DNA of 9,360 nt, taken from assembly GCA_964417835.1 (NCBI GenBank), contig CAYQJD010000033.1:1-9360 (forward strand). Reading direction: 5' to 3'. Below are positions 1-5,855 of the stretch, piece by piece (the stretch's first letter is position 1; every line of letters begins with the position of its first letter). Below the pieces are notes generated by a model. That model was not told the DNA's origin and did no database searches. It was given only the letters and a program-made list of their open reading frames with translations. Position numbers and translations under genes: made by a program. The DNA is from UMGS1124 sp964417835. GTDB taxonomy: Bacteria > Bacillota_I > Bacilli_A > RF39 > UBA660.

Positions 1-841
1 TCTTGTTTTTTTCATCTGTAAATTGTCTTGAAGTTAGTTCTTTTTGAAACTCATCTAAAGTTTTTGCTTTTTCTTCAAGAGTATGTTCTAATATCTTTAT
101 AGATCTTTCTAAGTTTTCTATTTTTTCTGTTTTAGTTTTTAAATCCTTATTATCTTTTTCAATCTCGTCTAAATAAGCTTTTAATTGTTCTTCTTTCTCT
201 TCTAGAATTAAAGATATTTTTTTAAAATTATTTTCTAATTCATTAGATTGCTTTTGTAAAAATGAATTATCTTTTTTTAAAGTTTTCATTTTTTCATTAA
301 TATTATCATACTTTTTTTTGACTTTATTATATTCTTTAGTTAATTCTTCTTTTTCTGAAGTTATGTTTTTTATTTCATTTATTATTTCTTCAACTCTATC
401 ATTTGTTTCTTCTTTTTTAGCTTGTTCTATAGGTTTTGTATTATTTTTTACTATATCTTGCATTCTATTTATGTATTCTATAACATTCACATCTTTTTCT
501 AAATTTTTTTTATTTAGATATTCATTATAAAGATTCTCAAAGTTATTTATATAATCTATTGTTTCACTGCTAATAAACTTTACTATCGCCCATTCTGCTA
601 AAAATAAAAACGCACAATAAAAAGTTTTATTTAATAGACTTTGAGTTGTTTCTTTTTTATCTGTTAAAATATTTGTTATATTTTGAATAAAATATTCAAA
701 AATTTTATCTTTTTTTTTGGAAAATTTGTCTTTTCCGAATAAATCTACAAAGTCTTGATAATATATATCTTGATTAGTTGATATTAGTTTATTTATTTTT
801 ATTTTTTCTGCAGTATTAATTTGAGTGACATTAGTTTGCAT
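1..841 (-). CDS. Coiled-coil protein of unknown function (partial, 3' end outside window)
   Basis: I do not recognise this protein. Reading the minus strand from ATG at 841-839 gives 280 codons with no stop before the window edge, so the C-terminus is missing. The start is well supported: a GGGGG Shine-Dalgarno (852-848) lies 6 nt upstream, and a near-perfect sigma-A promoter lies just beyond. Residues 1-135 look globular and mostly helical, with one hydrophobic stretch around 74-90 (FYCAFLFLAEWAIVKFI) that could be buried or membrane-associated. From about residue 137 to the edge the chain is almost entirely E, K, N, L and I in heptad-like spacing with few prolines or glycines, which indicates a long coiled coil. 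There is no signal peptide, Walker motif or DNA-binding motif in the visible part. It could be structural, a partition-like factor or a scaffold; nothing visible decides. Confidence is high that it is a gene and low on its role. Confidence 0.85.
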   Translation of the reverse strand, partial: MQTNVTQINTAEKIKINKLISTNQDIYYQDFVDLFGKDKFSKKKDKIFEYFIQNITNILTDKKETTQSLLNKTFYCAFLFLAEWAIVKFISSETIDYINNFENLYNEYLNKKNLEKDVNVIEYINRMQDIVKNNTKPIEQAKKEETNDRVEEIINEIKNITSEKEELTKEYNKVKKKYDNINEKMKTLKKDNSFLQKQSNELENNFKKISLILEEKEEQLKAYLDEIEKDNKDLKTKTEKIENLERSIKILEHTLEEKAKTLDEFQKELTSRQFTDEKNK

Positions 842-866
842 AATATTCCCCCTTTTGATAAAAGCT

Positions 867-895
867 ATTATATAATTATTAGGAATAATTTTCAA
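867..895 (-). promoter_or_regulatory. Sigma-A promoter of the coiled-coil gene
   Basis: On the minus strand, -35 TTGAAA (895-890) is separated by exactly 17 nt from -10 TATAAT (872-867). The predicted start is near 860, giving a leader of about 19 nt that contains the GGGGG ribosome site. This is the closest match to consensus in the window, so strong vegetative expression is inferred. Confidence 0.8.
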
Positions 896-928
896 CAAAA
901 AATATGCAGTTTTTTTATTTCTGCATAT
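896..928 (-). terminator. Rho-independent terminator of gerQ
   Basis: Read on the minus strand, an 8-bp perfect stem ATATGCAG/CTGCATAT (928-921 with 909-902) encloses an 11-nt A-rich loop and is followed at once by a run of T ending near 897. It begins 4 nt after the gerQ stop codon. The T-run directly abuts the -35 box of the next gene's promoter. Confidence 0.75.
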
Positions 929-932
929 AATT

Positions 933-1262
933 TTATATTGTATAATTTATTTTTTCATCAAATTCAACGAAATTTAAATAAATCATTAATATTAAATACC
1001 ATTTACCAGTTGTGGGATCGCTTATTATTAAATGATCTCTTCCTGCTTGTTCTATAGTACCTTGATAAACCGAATCTTTCCAGTCTATAGAGTCTGGGTA
1101 ACTTACGTATGCTTTTACTTTTTTTCCTCTATTTAATCTTAATATGTTTTCTATATAACTTTGTTCCATAGTAAGTTCAGTCCCTACTGGAACTATATTA
1201 TCTTGATAATTATTCGTTGCTGCTGTAGGAAATGTTGGATTTTGATAATAAGTACCGTTCAT
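933..1262 (-). CDS. gerQ: GerQ, spore coat / germination protein
   Basis: GerQ is a spore coat protein needed in Bacillus subtilis for the cortex-lytic enzyme CwlJ to act during germination triggered by calcium-dipicolinate; it is cross-linked by transglutaminase Tgl. The family signature is plain: MEQSYIENILRLNRGK (residues 32-47), then the tail with EQAGRDHLIISDPTTGK (71-87) and YLNFVEFDEKINY (95-107). I chose the ATG at 1262-1260 because GAGGTG (1274-1269) sits 6 nt upstream. An in-frame GTG at 1271 would add MKK, but it lies inside that Shine-Dalgarno and has none of its own. The product is 109 aa, against about 180 in B. subtilis. The missing part is the long N-terminal Gln/Pro/Tyr-rich region and the N-terminal lysines that serve as Tgl cross-link sites. 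The gene is monocistronic, with its own terminator, and divergent from lysS. Its presence argues for endospore formation. Confidence 0.93.
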   Translation of the reverse strand: MNGTYYQNPTFPTAATNNYQDNIVPVGTELTMEQSYIENILRLNRGKKVKAYVSYPDSIDWKDSVYQGTIEQAGRDHLIISDPTTGKWYLILMIYLNFVEFDEKINYTI

Positions 1263-1279
1263 TTTTTTCACCTCAGTTA

Positions 1280-1307
1280 AGTATATGGTTAATATTTTTA
1301 AATATTC
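1280..1307 (-). promoter_or_regulatory. Possible sigma-E-type promoter of gerQ
   Basis: On the minus strand, GAATATT (1307-1301) is followed after 13 nt by CATATACT (1287-1280). These resemble the mother-cell sigma-E elements (ATATT-like -35, CATACANT -10), which fits the known sigma-E control of B. subtilis gerQ. Against it, the implied start near 1273 leaves a leader of only about 12 nt, beginning at the Shine-Dalgarno itself. Confidence 0.35.
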
Positions 1308-1313
1308 TTTTGA

Positions 1314-1342
1314 TTGATTTTTTATTTGATTATTTGTATACT
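1314..1342 (+). promoter_or_regulatory. Sigma-A promoter of lysS
   Basis: TTGATT (1314-1319), a 17-nt spacer and TATACT (1337-1342) form a good vegetative promoter. The predicted transcript start near 1349 leaves a leader of about 16 nt. No T-box or riboswitch can fit in it, so this lysS appears not to be controlled by a leader RNA. Confidence 0.7.
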
Positions 1343-1364
1343 ATGTGAGAAAGAAGTTGATTTT

Positions 1365-2849
1365 ATGCGTGAATTTACAGATCAAGAATTAGCAAGAAGA
1401 GAAAAAATGTCTAATATAAAAAAATTAGGTATTGATCCATTTGGAAAAAAATTTGATAGAACTTCATATAATATAGAAATAAAAAATAAATATATTGATA
1501 TTCCTCATGATGATTTTGAAAATATTTTTGATGAATATAAAGTTGCTGGAAGAATAATGTTTATTCGTAAAATGGGTAAAGCTTCATTTTTTACTATTCA
1601 AGATAAAACAGGGATGATGCAAATTTATATATCAATAAATGATGTTGGTGAAGAATCTTATAATTTATTTAAATCAGCAGATCTTGGAGATATTGTGGGA
1701 ATCAAGGGGAAAGTAATGAAAACAAAAACTGGAGAGATTACTTTAAAGTGTTTAGAATATACACATTTAGTAAAATCTTTAAAACCTTTACCAGAAAAGT
1801 TTCATGGTTTAACAGATATTGAAGAAAGATATAGAAAACGTTATTTAGATTTAATAATGAATGAAGAATCTAAGCAAATTGCATTTTTGCGTCCTAAAAT
1901 TATTAGAAATATTCAAAATTTCATGGATAATAGAGGTTTTGTTGAAGTTGAAACACCAGTGTTAAATACATTATTAACTGGCGCTTCTGCACGTCCTTTT
2001 ATAACACATCATAATACTCAAGATTTAGATATGTATTTGCGTATAGCATTAGAAATACCTTTAAAAAGATTATTAGTTGGTGGGATGGAAGCTGTATATG
2101 AAATTGGTAGAGTTTTTAGAAATGAAGGAATGGATCCAAAACATAATCCTGAATTCACGTTAATGGAAGCATATTTAGCTTATTCTGATTTAGAAGGCAT
2201 GATGGAATTAACTGAAAGTATGTTTAAGAATATAGCAGCGAACGTTGTAGGAAAAAATATATACAATTGGTATGGACATGAAATTGATTTAAGTGGTGAA
2301 TGGAAAAGAATAAGTATGGTAGATGCTATTTTAGAAAAAACTGGAATAGACTTTAAGAAAGAAATGTCTTTAAGTGAAGCTATGAAGTTGGCTAGTGAAC
2401 ATGGTATTGAAGTTTTAGAACATCAACAAAGTGTAGGTCATATTATTAATTTATTTTTTGAAAAATATGTTGAAGAGACATTAATACAACCAACATTTTT
2501 ATATGGACATCCTATTGAAATATCTCCATTAACTAAAAAAAATCCTGAAGATCCACGATTTGTTGATAGATTTGAATTATTTATTGGAGGAAAAGAGTTT
2601 GCTAATGCTTATACTGAACTTAATGATCCAGATGATCAATTAGAAAGATTTGAAAATCAATTAAAAGAAAGAAAACTTGGAAATGATGAAGCTAATGATA
2701 TAGATATAGATTTTATTGAGGCTTTAGAATATGGTATGCCACCTGCTGGAGGAATAGGATATGGAATCGATAGATTATGTATGTTATTCACAGAACAAGA
2801 ATCAATTAGAGATGTAATCTTATTTCCAACTATGAAAAATAGAAATTAA
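1365..2849 (+). CDS. lysS: Lysyl-tRNA synthetase, class II
   Basis: It charges tRNA-Lys with lysine in the cytosol. The 494-aa product matches the length of bacterial LysS (499 aa in B. subtilis) and aligns with it throughout as I recall that sequence. An N-terminal OB-fold anticodon-binding domain spans about residues 55-145. The class II catalytic core follows, with motif 1 ending at VEVETPVL (193-200), motif 2 as VFRNEGMDPKHNPEFT (250-265) and motif 3 as GGIGYGIDRL (462-471). EISPLTKKNPEDPRF (385-399) is also typical. The frame stays open upstream to an ATG at 1314, but that codon lies in the -35 box of the promoter, so ATG 1365 (MREFTDQELARREKM) is chosen; it aligns with the B. subtilis N-terminus. 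The ribosome site is weak (AGAAAGAAG about 9 nt upstream). No expected motif is missing. Confidence 0.97.
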   Translation: MREFTDQELARREKMSNIKKLGIDPFGKKFDRTSYNIEIKNKYIDIPHDDFENIFDEYKVAGRIMFIRKMGKASFFTIQDKTGMMQIYISINDVGEESYNLFKSADLGDIVGIKGKVMKTKTGEITLKCLEYTHLVKSLKPLPEKFHGLTDIEERYRKRYLDLIMNEESKQIAFLRPKIIRNIQNFMDNRGFVEVETPVLNTLLTGASARPFITHHNTQDLDMYLRIALEIPLKRLLVGGMEAVYEIGRVFRNEGMDPKHNPEFTLMEAYLAYSDLEGMMELTESMFKNIAANVVGKNIYNWYGHEIDLSGEWKRISMVDAILEKTGIDFKKEMSLSEAMKLASEHGIEVLEHQQSVGHIINLFFEKYVEETLIQPTFLYGHPIEISPLTKKNPEDPRFVDRFELFIGGKEFANAYTELNDPDDQLERFENQLKERKLGNDEANDIDIDFIEALEYGMPPAGGIGYGIDRLCMLFTEQESIRDVILFPTMKNRN

Positions 2850-2852
2850 TAG

Positions 2853-2884
2853 AAAATGAATATTAGTTTAATATTTATTTTTTT
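2853..2884 (+). terminator. AT-only hairpin terminator after lysS
   Basis: The stem pairs AAAATGAATATTA (2853-2865) with TAATATTTATTTT (2869-2881) over 13 bp with one G-U wobble and a 3-nt loop GTT. The T-run continues to 2884. It starts 3 nt after the lysS stop. The stem contains no G-C pair, so its strength is uncertain. Confidence 0.6.
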
Positions 2885-2904
2885 GGAAAATTTTGCCGAA
2901 AAAT

Positions 2905-2933
2905 TCTTGATTTTTATTAATTTATGCTATAAT
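2905..2933 (+). promoter_or_regulatory. Extended -10 promoter of the membrane transporter gene
   Basis: TGCTATAAT (2925-2933) is a perfect extended -10. The -35 is less clear: TTGATT at 2907-2912 gives a 15-nt spacer, while TCTTGA at 2905-2910 gives 17. The predicted start near 2940 falls just before the GAGGAGG ribosome site, so the leader is under 20 nt. Confidence 0.7.
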
Positions 2934-2955
2934 TAATTTATGAGGAGGTTATATA

Positions 2956-4401
2956 ATGAAAAAGTTTTTTGAAAAACATGATTTAATTAAAATAACTTTT
3001 GGTATGATTTTGTTAACATTATTATTAACATGGATAATACCTCAAGGATATTTTAGTGCTGGAGAGTTAATAAATAATGGTATCACTAGAATGGGTATTT
3101 TTGATTTTTTTACTTATGGGCTTTTAGGAATGTACTATTTTACTGTATTAATCACTTTTATATTTATTTTAGGAGCTTTTTATCAATTTTTATCTAAATT
3201 AAGTGCATATCAAAAGTTAACTGATAATATTGCAACCAAAATTAAAGGAAAGGAAATTATATTTTCACTAATTGTTAGCTTTATTTTTGCAGCATTAGCA
3301 AGTATTATAAATGAATATTTAGTATTACTAGCTTTTATGCCATTTATAATCACTATTTGTTCTAAATTGAATATGGATAAAATTTCTTCATTTGTTTCTA
3401 CTTTTGGTGCTTTATTAGTAGGTATATTAGGTTCAACTATTAGTACTAAAATAGTTGGTATGAATGTACAATATTTAGGGCTTGAATATACAGATAACTT
3501 ATTAGAAAAAATATTAATATTCGCTATTGCATTTATTCTATATAGTTTATTTAATATTCATCATTTAAAGAAAACATTGAAACCTGTTGTTAAAGAAAAG
3601 AAACCTAGTAAATCTAAAAAAGTAAAAACTAAAGAAAATGAAGTTGTTTCTATAGATTTATTTGAAATTGCTGAGGCTGAAGATAAAAAAGCAAAAACAT
3701 TACCATTAATTATTGTTGGAATAATTGCTATATTAGTTTCAATACTTGCATATATTCCATGGACAGATGTTTTTGAGGTTGAATGGTTTACACAAGCTAG
3801 TGAATGGGTATTAAATGCTGAATTATTTGGATGTCCTATTTTCTCATATATTTTAGGAAATGTAAGTGAATTTGGATCTTGGGATTTATTTGGTGTACAA
3901 ATAGTAATGTTATTATCTATATTAGTATTACAAATTTGTTACAAACAAGGTGTAGATACAGTAATAGATTCATTTAAAGAAGGCTTTAAAAAGGTAAGTA
4001 AATTAGTAGTAATATTATTGCTATCTTATGTAATTCTTGAAATTGCAGTTATGTATCCAGTTATACCTACTATTATTGAAAAAGTAATGGGAAGTAAATT
4101 TAATGTGTTTACTACTTCTATTGCTGCATTGATTACTAGTTTATTTACTAGTGAGTATCAATATACTTTAAATATAGTTTATTCATATGTTACTACTGCA
4201 TATTCAAGTAATTTAAATGTTGTTGCAATTATTTTCCAATCTATTTATGGATTAGTATCTTTTGTTACTCCTGCTAGTGCAATGTTATTAGTTGGATTAA
4301 GTTATTTAAATATTCCATATAAAGAATGGATGAAATATATTTGGAAATTTTTAGTAGCAATGTTAGTAGTTATTTTAATAATGGCTTTCATAATTGCTTA
4401 A
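2956..4401 (+). CDS. Polytopic membrane protein, YfcC/DcuC-like transporter family
   Basis: This is an integral membrane protein of 481 aa with about 11-12 hydrophobic segments, near residues 11-29, 52-79, 100-118, 119-136, 145-163, 184-199, 248-267, 311-329, 348-370, 383-400, 421-450 and 461-480. The layout suggests the YfcC/DcuC type of the ion transporter superfamily. Supporting signs are WIIPQGYFSAG after the first segment, FILGAFYQFLSKLSAYQKL (70-88), and near the C-terminus SFVTPASAMLLVGLSYLNIP (435-454) followed by YKEWMKYIWKF, which resembles the PTSG...GVPYxxWxK region of YfcC proteins. A charged, lysine-rich loop (about 203-247) separates two halves and is probably cytoplasmic. The substrate cannot be read from sequence; relatives are annotated for dicarboxylates, amino acids or peptides. 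Start ATG 2956 has an excellent GAGGAGG site (2942-2948). The gene has its own promoter and terminator, so it forms an independent unit. Family assignment is moderate. Confidence 0.65.
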   Translation: MKKFFEKHDLIKITFGMILLTLLLTWIIPQGYFSAGELINNGITRMGIFDFFTYGLLGMYYFTVLITFIFILGAFYQFLSKLSAYQKLTDNIATKIKGKEIIFSLIVSFIFAALASIINEYLVLLAFMPFIITICSKLNMDKISSFVSTFGALLVGILGSTISTKIVGMNVQYLGLEYTDNLLEKILIFAIAFILYSLFNIHHLKKTLKPVVKEKKPSKSKKVKTKENEVVSIDLFEIAEAEDKKAKTLPLIIVGIIAILVSILAYIPWTDVFEVEWFTQASEWVLNAELFGCPIFSYILGNVSEFGSWDLFGVQIVMLLSILVLQICYKQGVDTVIDSFKEGFKKVSKLVVILLLSYVILEIAVMYPVIPTIIEKVMGSKFNVFTTSIAALITSLFTSEYQYTLNIVYSYVTTAYSSNLNVVAIIFQSIYGLVSFVTPASAMLLVGLSYLNIPYKEWMKYIWKFLVAMLVVILIMAFIIA

Positions 4402-4439
4402 ATGTTAAAAAGTGTTGTGTTTTCAACATTTTTTATTTT
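4400..4439 (+). terminator. Rho-independent terminator after the transporter gene
   Basis: AAATGTT (4400-4406) pairs with AACATTT (4425-4431). AAAA (4407-4410) pairs with TTTT (4420-4423), with a bulged C at 4424, and the loop is AGTGTTGTG. A T-rich tail (TTTTTTATTTT) follows. The stem begins inside the stop codon of the transporter gene. Confidence 0.75.
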
Positions 4440-4534
4440 GTAATAAATATAAATATTGACTTTTGATTTGATCAAATGTGAGTTTTTATTGGCTAAGCAT
4501 GCGTATTTTACATTTACTTTTGAAATTATTTATA
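4440..4534 (+). other. Unassigned intergenic segment upstream of the pheS promoter
   Basis: No gene is visible here. The segment holds a perfect 12-bp palindrome ATTTGATCAAAT (4466-4477), which is a possible operator. It also has a small GC-richer patch GGCTAAGCATGCG (4491-4503) containing the palindrome GCATGC, and a long-range 6-bp match AAATGT (4474-4479) / ACATTT near 4511. A TTGACT hexamer at 4456-4461 has no good -10 partner at 17 nt. Function is unknown. Confidence 0.3.
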
Positions 4535-4563
4535 TTGAATTAAATTTATTAGTGTGATAGAAT
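4535..4563 (+). promoter_or_regulatory. Sigma-A promoter of the pheST operon
   Basis: TTGAAT (4535-4540), a 17-nt spacer and TAGAAT (4558-4563), preceded by TGA to give an extended -10 (TGATAGAAT, 4555-4563). The predicted start is near 4570, just upstream of the first strand of T-box stem I. Confidence 0.7.
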
Positions 4564-4569
4564 AATTTT

Positions 4570-4784
4570 TGTAATACATTGATTATGTCTAGTATTTTAT
4601 ATGGTATCTTTTAAAGAGAATAATTATATGAGCTGAAAATAATTATAAAGATTTTATAAAAGAAATTTCAACATAGGAGTGTTAATCGTTTAATCGCGTT
4701 AAGATAAGAGAGCTAAGAATTTAGAACAAAGGTGGTACCGCGGAATACAGTATTTCGTCCTTTAGAGGATTGATACTGTTTTTT
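4570..4784 (+). promoter_or_regulatory. Phenylalanine T-box riboswitch leader
   Basis: A T-box leader reads tRNA charging: uncharged tRNA-Phe binds the nascent RNA, stabilises the antiterminator and lets transcription enter pheST. The diagnostic T-box core AAAGGTGGTACCGCGG lies at 4728-4743; its TGGT (4733-4736) would pair with the ACCA end of a tRNA with discriminator A, as in tRNA-Phe. The antiterminator pairs AAAGG (4728-4732) with CCTTT (4759-4763). The base of stem I can be drawn as TTATGT (4583-4588) with ACATAG (4671-4676). Just 5' of that second strand is TTC (4667-4669) followed by the expected purine A, giving a UUC (Phe) specifier. An upper hairpin pairs ATAATTAT near 4620-4627 with its copy near 4638-4645. 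The core and the downstream genes make the identity secure; the exact stem I fold is my inference. Confidence 0.93.
4747..4784 (+). terminator. T-box attenuator (Rho-independent terminator)
   Basis: ACAGTAT (4747-4753) pairs with ATACTGT (4773-4779). An inner TCCT/AGGA pairing (4758-4761 with 4766-4769) stacks inside it, and a T-run extends to 4784. The 5' part of this hairpin overlaps the antiterminator strand CCTTT (4759-4763), so the two folds exclude each other as expected for a T-box switch. Confidence 0.88.
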
Positions 4785-4804
4785 ATTTGAAAGGAAATGT
4801 TATT

Positions 4805-5854
4805 ATGTATAATGAATCTGCAAATGGATTATTTAGTGAGGTAAAAGAAGTTTTTAATAATGTTAAAAATAAAAAAGAATTAGAAGAATTAAAAATTCAT
4901 TATTTAGGTAAGAATGGTAAAATTTCATTGCTTAATAGTCAAATTAAAGATGTCCCAAATGAGCAGAAAAAAGAGTTTGGAAAAAAAGTTAATGAAATAA
5001 AAATATATTTTAATAATGAGTATGAAAGACTTTTTGAATTATTTAATGACTTGGAAATTAGTGAAAAATTAAATAAAGAAGCTATAGATGTAAGTTTGCC
5101 TGGAGTAGAAATCCCTAGTGGATCTGCACATCCTATTGAAAGAATTATAGAAAGTTTAGAAGATTTGATGATGAGTATGGGGTATGATGTTGTAGAAGGC
5201 CCAGAACTTGAAAAAGATTTATATAATTTTGAACTTCTAAATTTGCCTAAGGGACATCCAGCGAGAGATGCTCAGGATACTTTTTATGTAAAAGACGATG
5301 AATATTTGTTACGTAGTCAGACTAGTCCTGTACAAGTTAGAACAATGTTGGAACATGAGGGTAAAGATCCTATAAGAATAATATGTCCTGGAAAAACTTA
5401 TAGAAGAGATGAAGATGATGCAACACATTCGCATCAATTTACTCAAATGGAAGGTCTATTAGTTGATAAAAACATAACATTAGGAGATTTAAAAGGAACT
5501 TTTGAATGTATTGCTAAAAAGTTGTTCGGAGAAAATAGAGAGACTCGTTTTAGACCAAGCTTTTATCCATTTACAGAACCTAGTGTTGAAATGGATATTA
5601 GTTGTTTTAATTGTAATAGTAAAGGATGTAATATTTGTAAATATACAGGATGGATTACTGTGGGTGGCGCTGGACTAGTAAATCCTATAGTTTTAAAAAA
5701 TTGCGGATATGATCCTACAATTTGGAATGGTTTTGCTTTTGGTTTTGGTATTGAAAGATTGGCGATGTTAAAATATGGTATAAATGATATTAGAGTATTT
5801 TATATGAATCATGATATAAGAACTTTAAAACAATTTGATAGAAGGGAGTACTAA
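4805..5854 (+). CDS. pheS: Phenylalanyl-tRNA synthetase alpha subunit
   Basis: This is the catalytic subunit of the (alpha-beta)2 PheRS, which charges tRNA-Phe with phenylalanine. The product is 349 aa, normal for the bacterial subunit. Residues 1-90 form the N-terminal tRNA-binding coiled coil. The class II core follows, with motif 2 as GKTYRRDEDDATHSHQF (196-212) and motif 3 as FGFGIERLAML (312-322). The four-cysteine segment CFNCNSKGCNIC (C267, C270, C275, C278) before TGW matches the Bacillus-type enzyme. I chose ATG 4805, with AAAGGAA (4790-4796) at 8 nt; an in-frame TTG at 4787 lies directly behind the T-box attenuator and would include the ribosome site in the coding region. Expression is controlled by the upstream T-box. 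The stop lies 1 nt before pheT. Confidence 0.97.
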   Translation: MYNESANGLFSEVKEVFNNVKNKKELEELKIHYLGKNGKISLLNSQIKDVPNEQKKEFGKKVNEIKIYFNNEYERLFELFNDLEISEKLNKEAIDVSLPGVEIPSGSAHPIERIIESLEDLMMSMGYDVVEGPELEKDLYNFELLNLPKGHPARDAQDTFYVKDDEYLLRSQTSPVQVRTMLEHEGKDPIRIICPGKTYRRDEDDATHSHQFTQMEGLLVDKNITLGDLKGTFECIAKKLFGENRETRFRPSFYPFTEPSVEMDISCFNCNSKGCNICKYTGWITVGGAGLVNPIVLKNCGYDPTIWNGFAFGFGIERLAMLKYGINDIRVFYMNHDIRTLKQFDRREY

Positions 5855-5855
5855 T

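Noticed and set aside
318..530. Plus-strand open frame of 70 codons, Ser/Phe/Leu-rich, resembling a small membrane protein
   Set aside because: It is the antisense of the coiled-coil gene; Glu/Lys/Asn-rich codons read backwards give Ser/Phe/Ile. It has no ribosome site.
821..1057. Plus-strand open frame of 78 codons
   Set aside because: It crosses the start of the coiled-coil gene, the gerQ terminator and the 3' part of gerQ in antisense, with no ribosome site or promoter.
1263..1271. GTG start three codons upstream of gerQ ATG (adds MKK)
   Set aside because: The GTG is part of the GAGGTG Shine-Dalgarno that serves the ATG, and nothing lies upstream to serve it. Kept only as a caveat because lysines near the N-terminus matter for cross-linking in B. 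subtilis.
4456..4461. TTGACT as the -35 of the pheST promoter
   Set aside because: There is no acceptable -10 at 16-18 nt; the pair at 4535-4563 is far better and sits just before stem I.
4787..4804. TTG start for pheS (adds MKGNVI)
   Set aside because: It directly follows the attenuator T-run and would place the AAAGGAA ribosome site inside the coding region; ATG 4805 is correctly spaced.
5835..5855. TTG start for pheT (adds MIEGSTN)
   Set aside because: It overlaps pheS and includes pheT's own ribosome site; MAISLNWI at 5856 is the usual PheT N-terminus.
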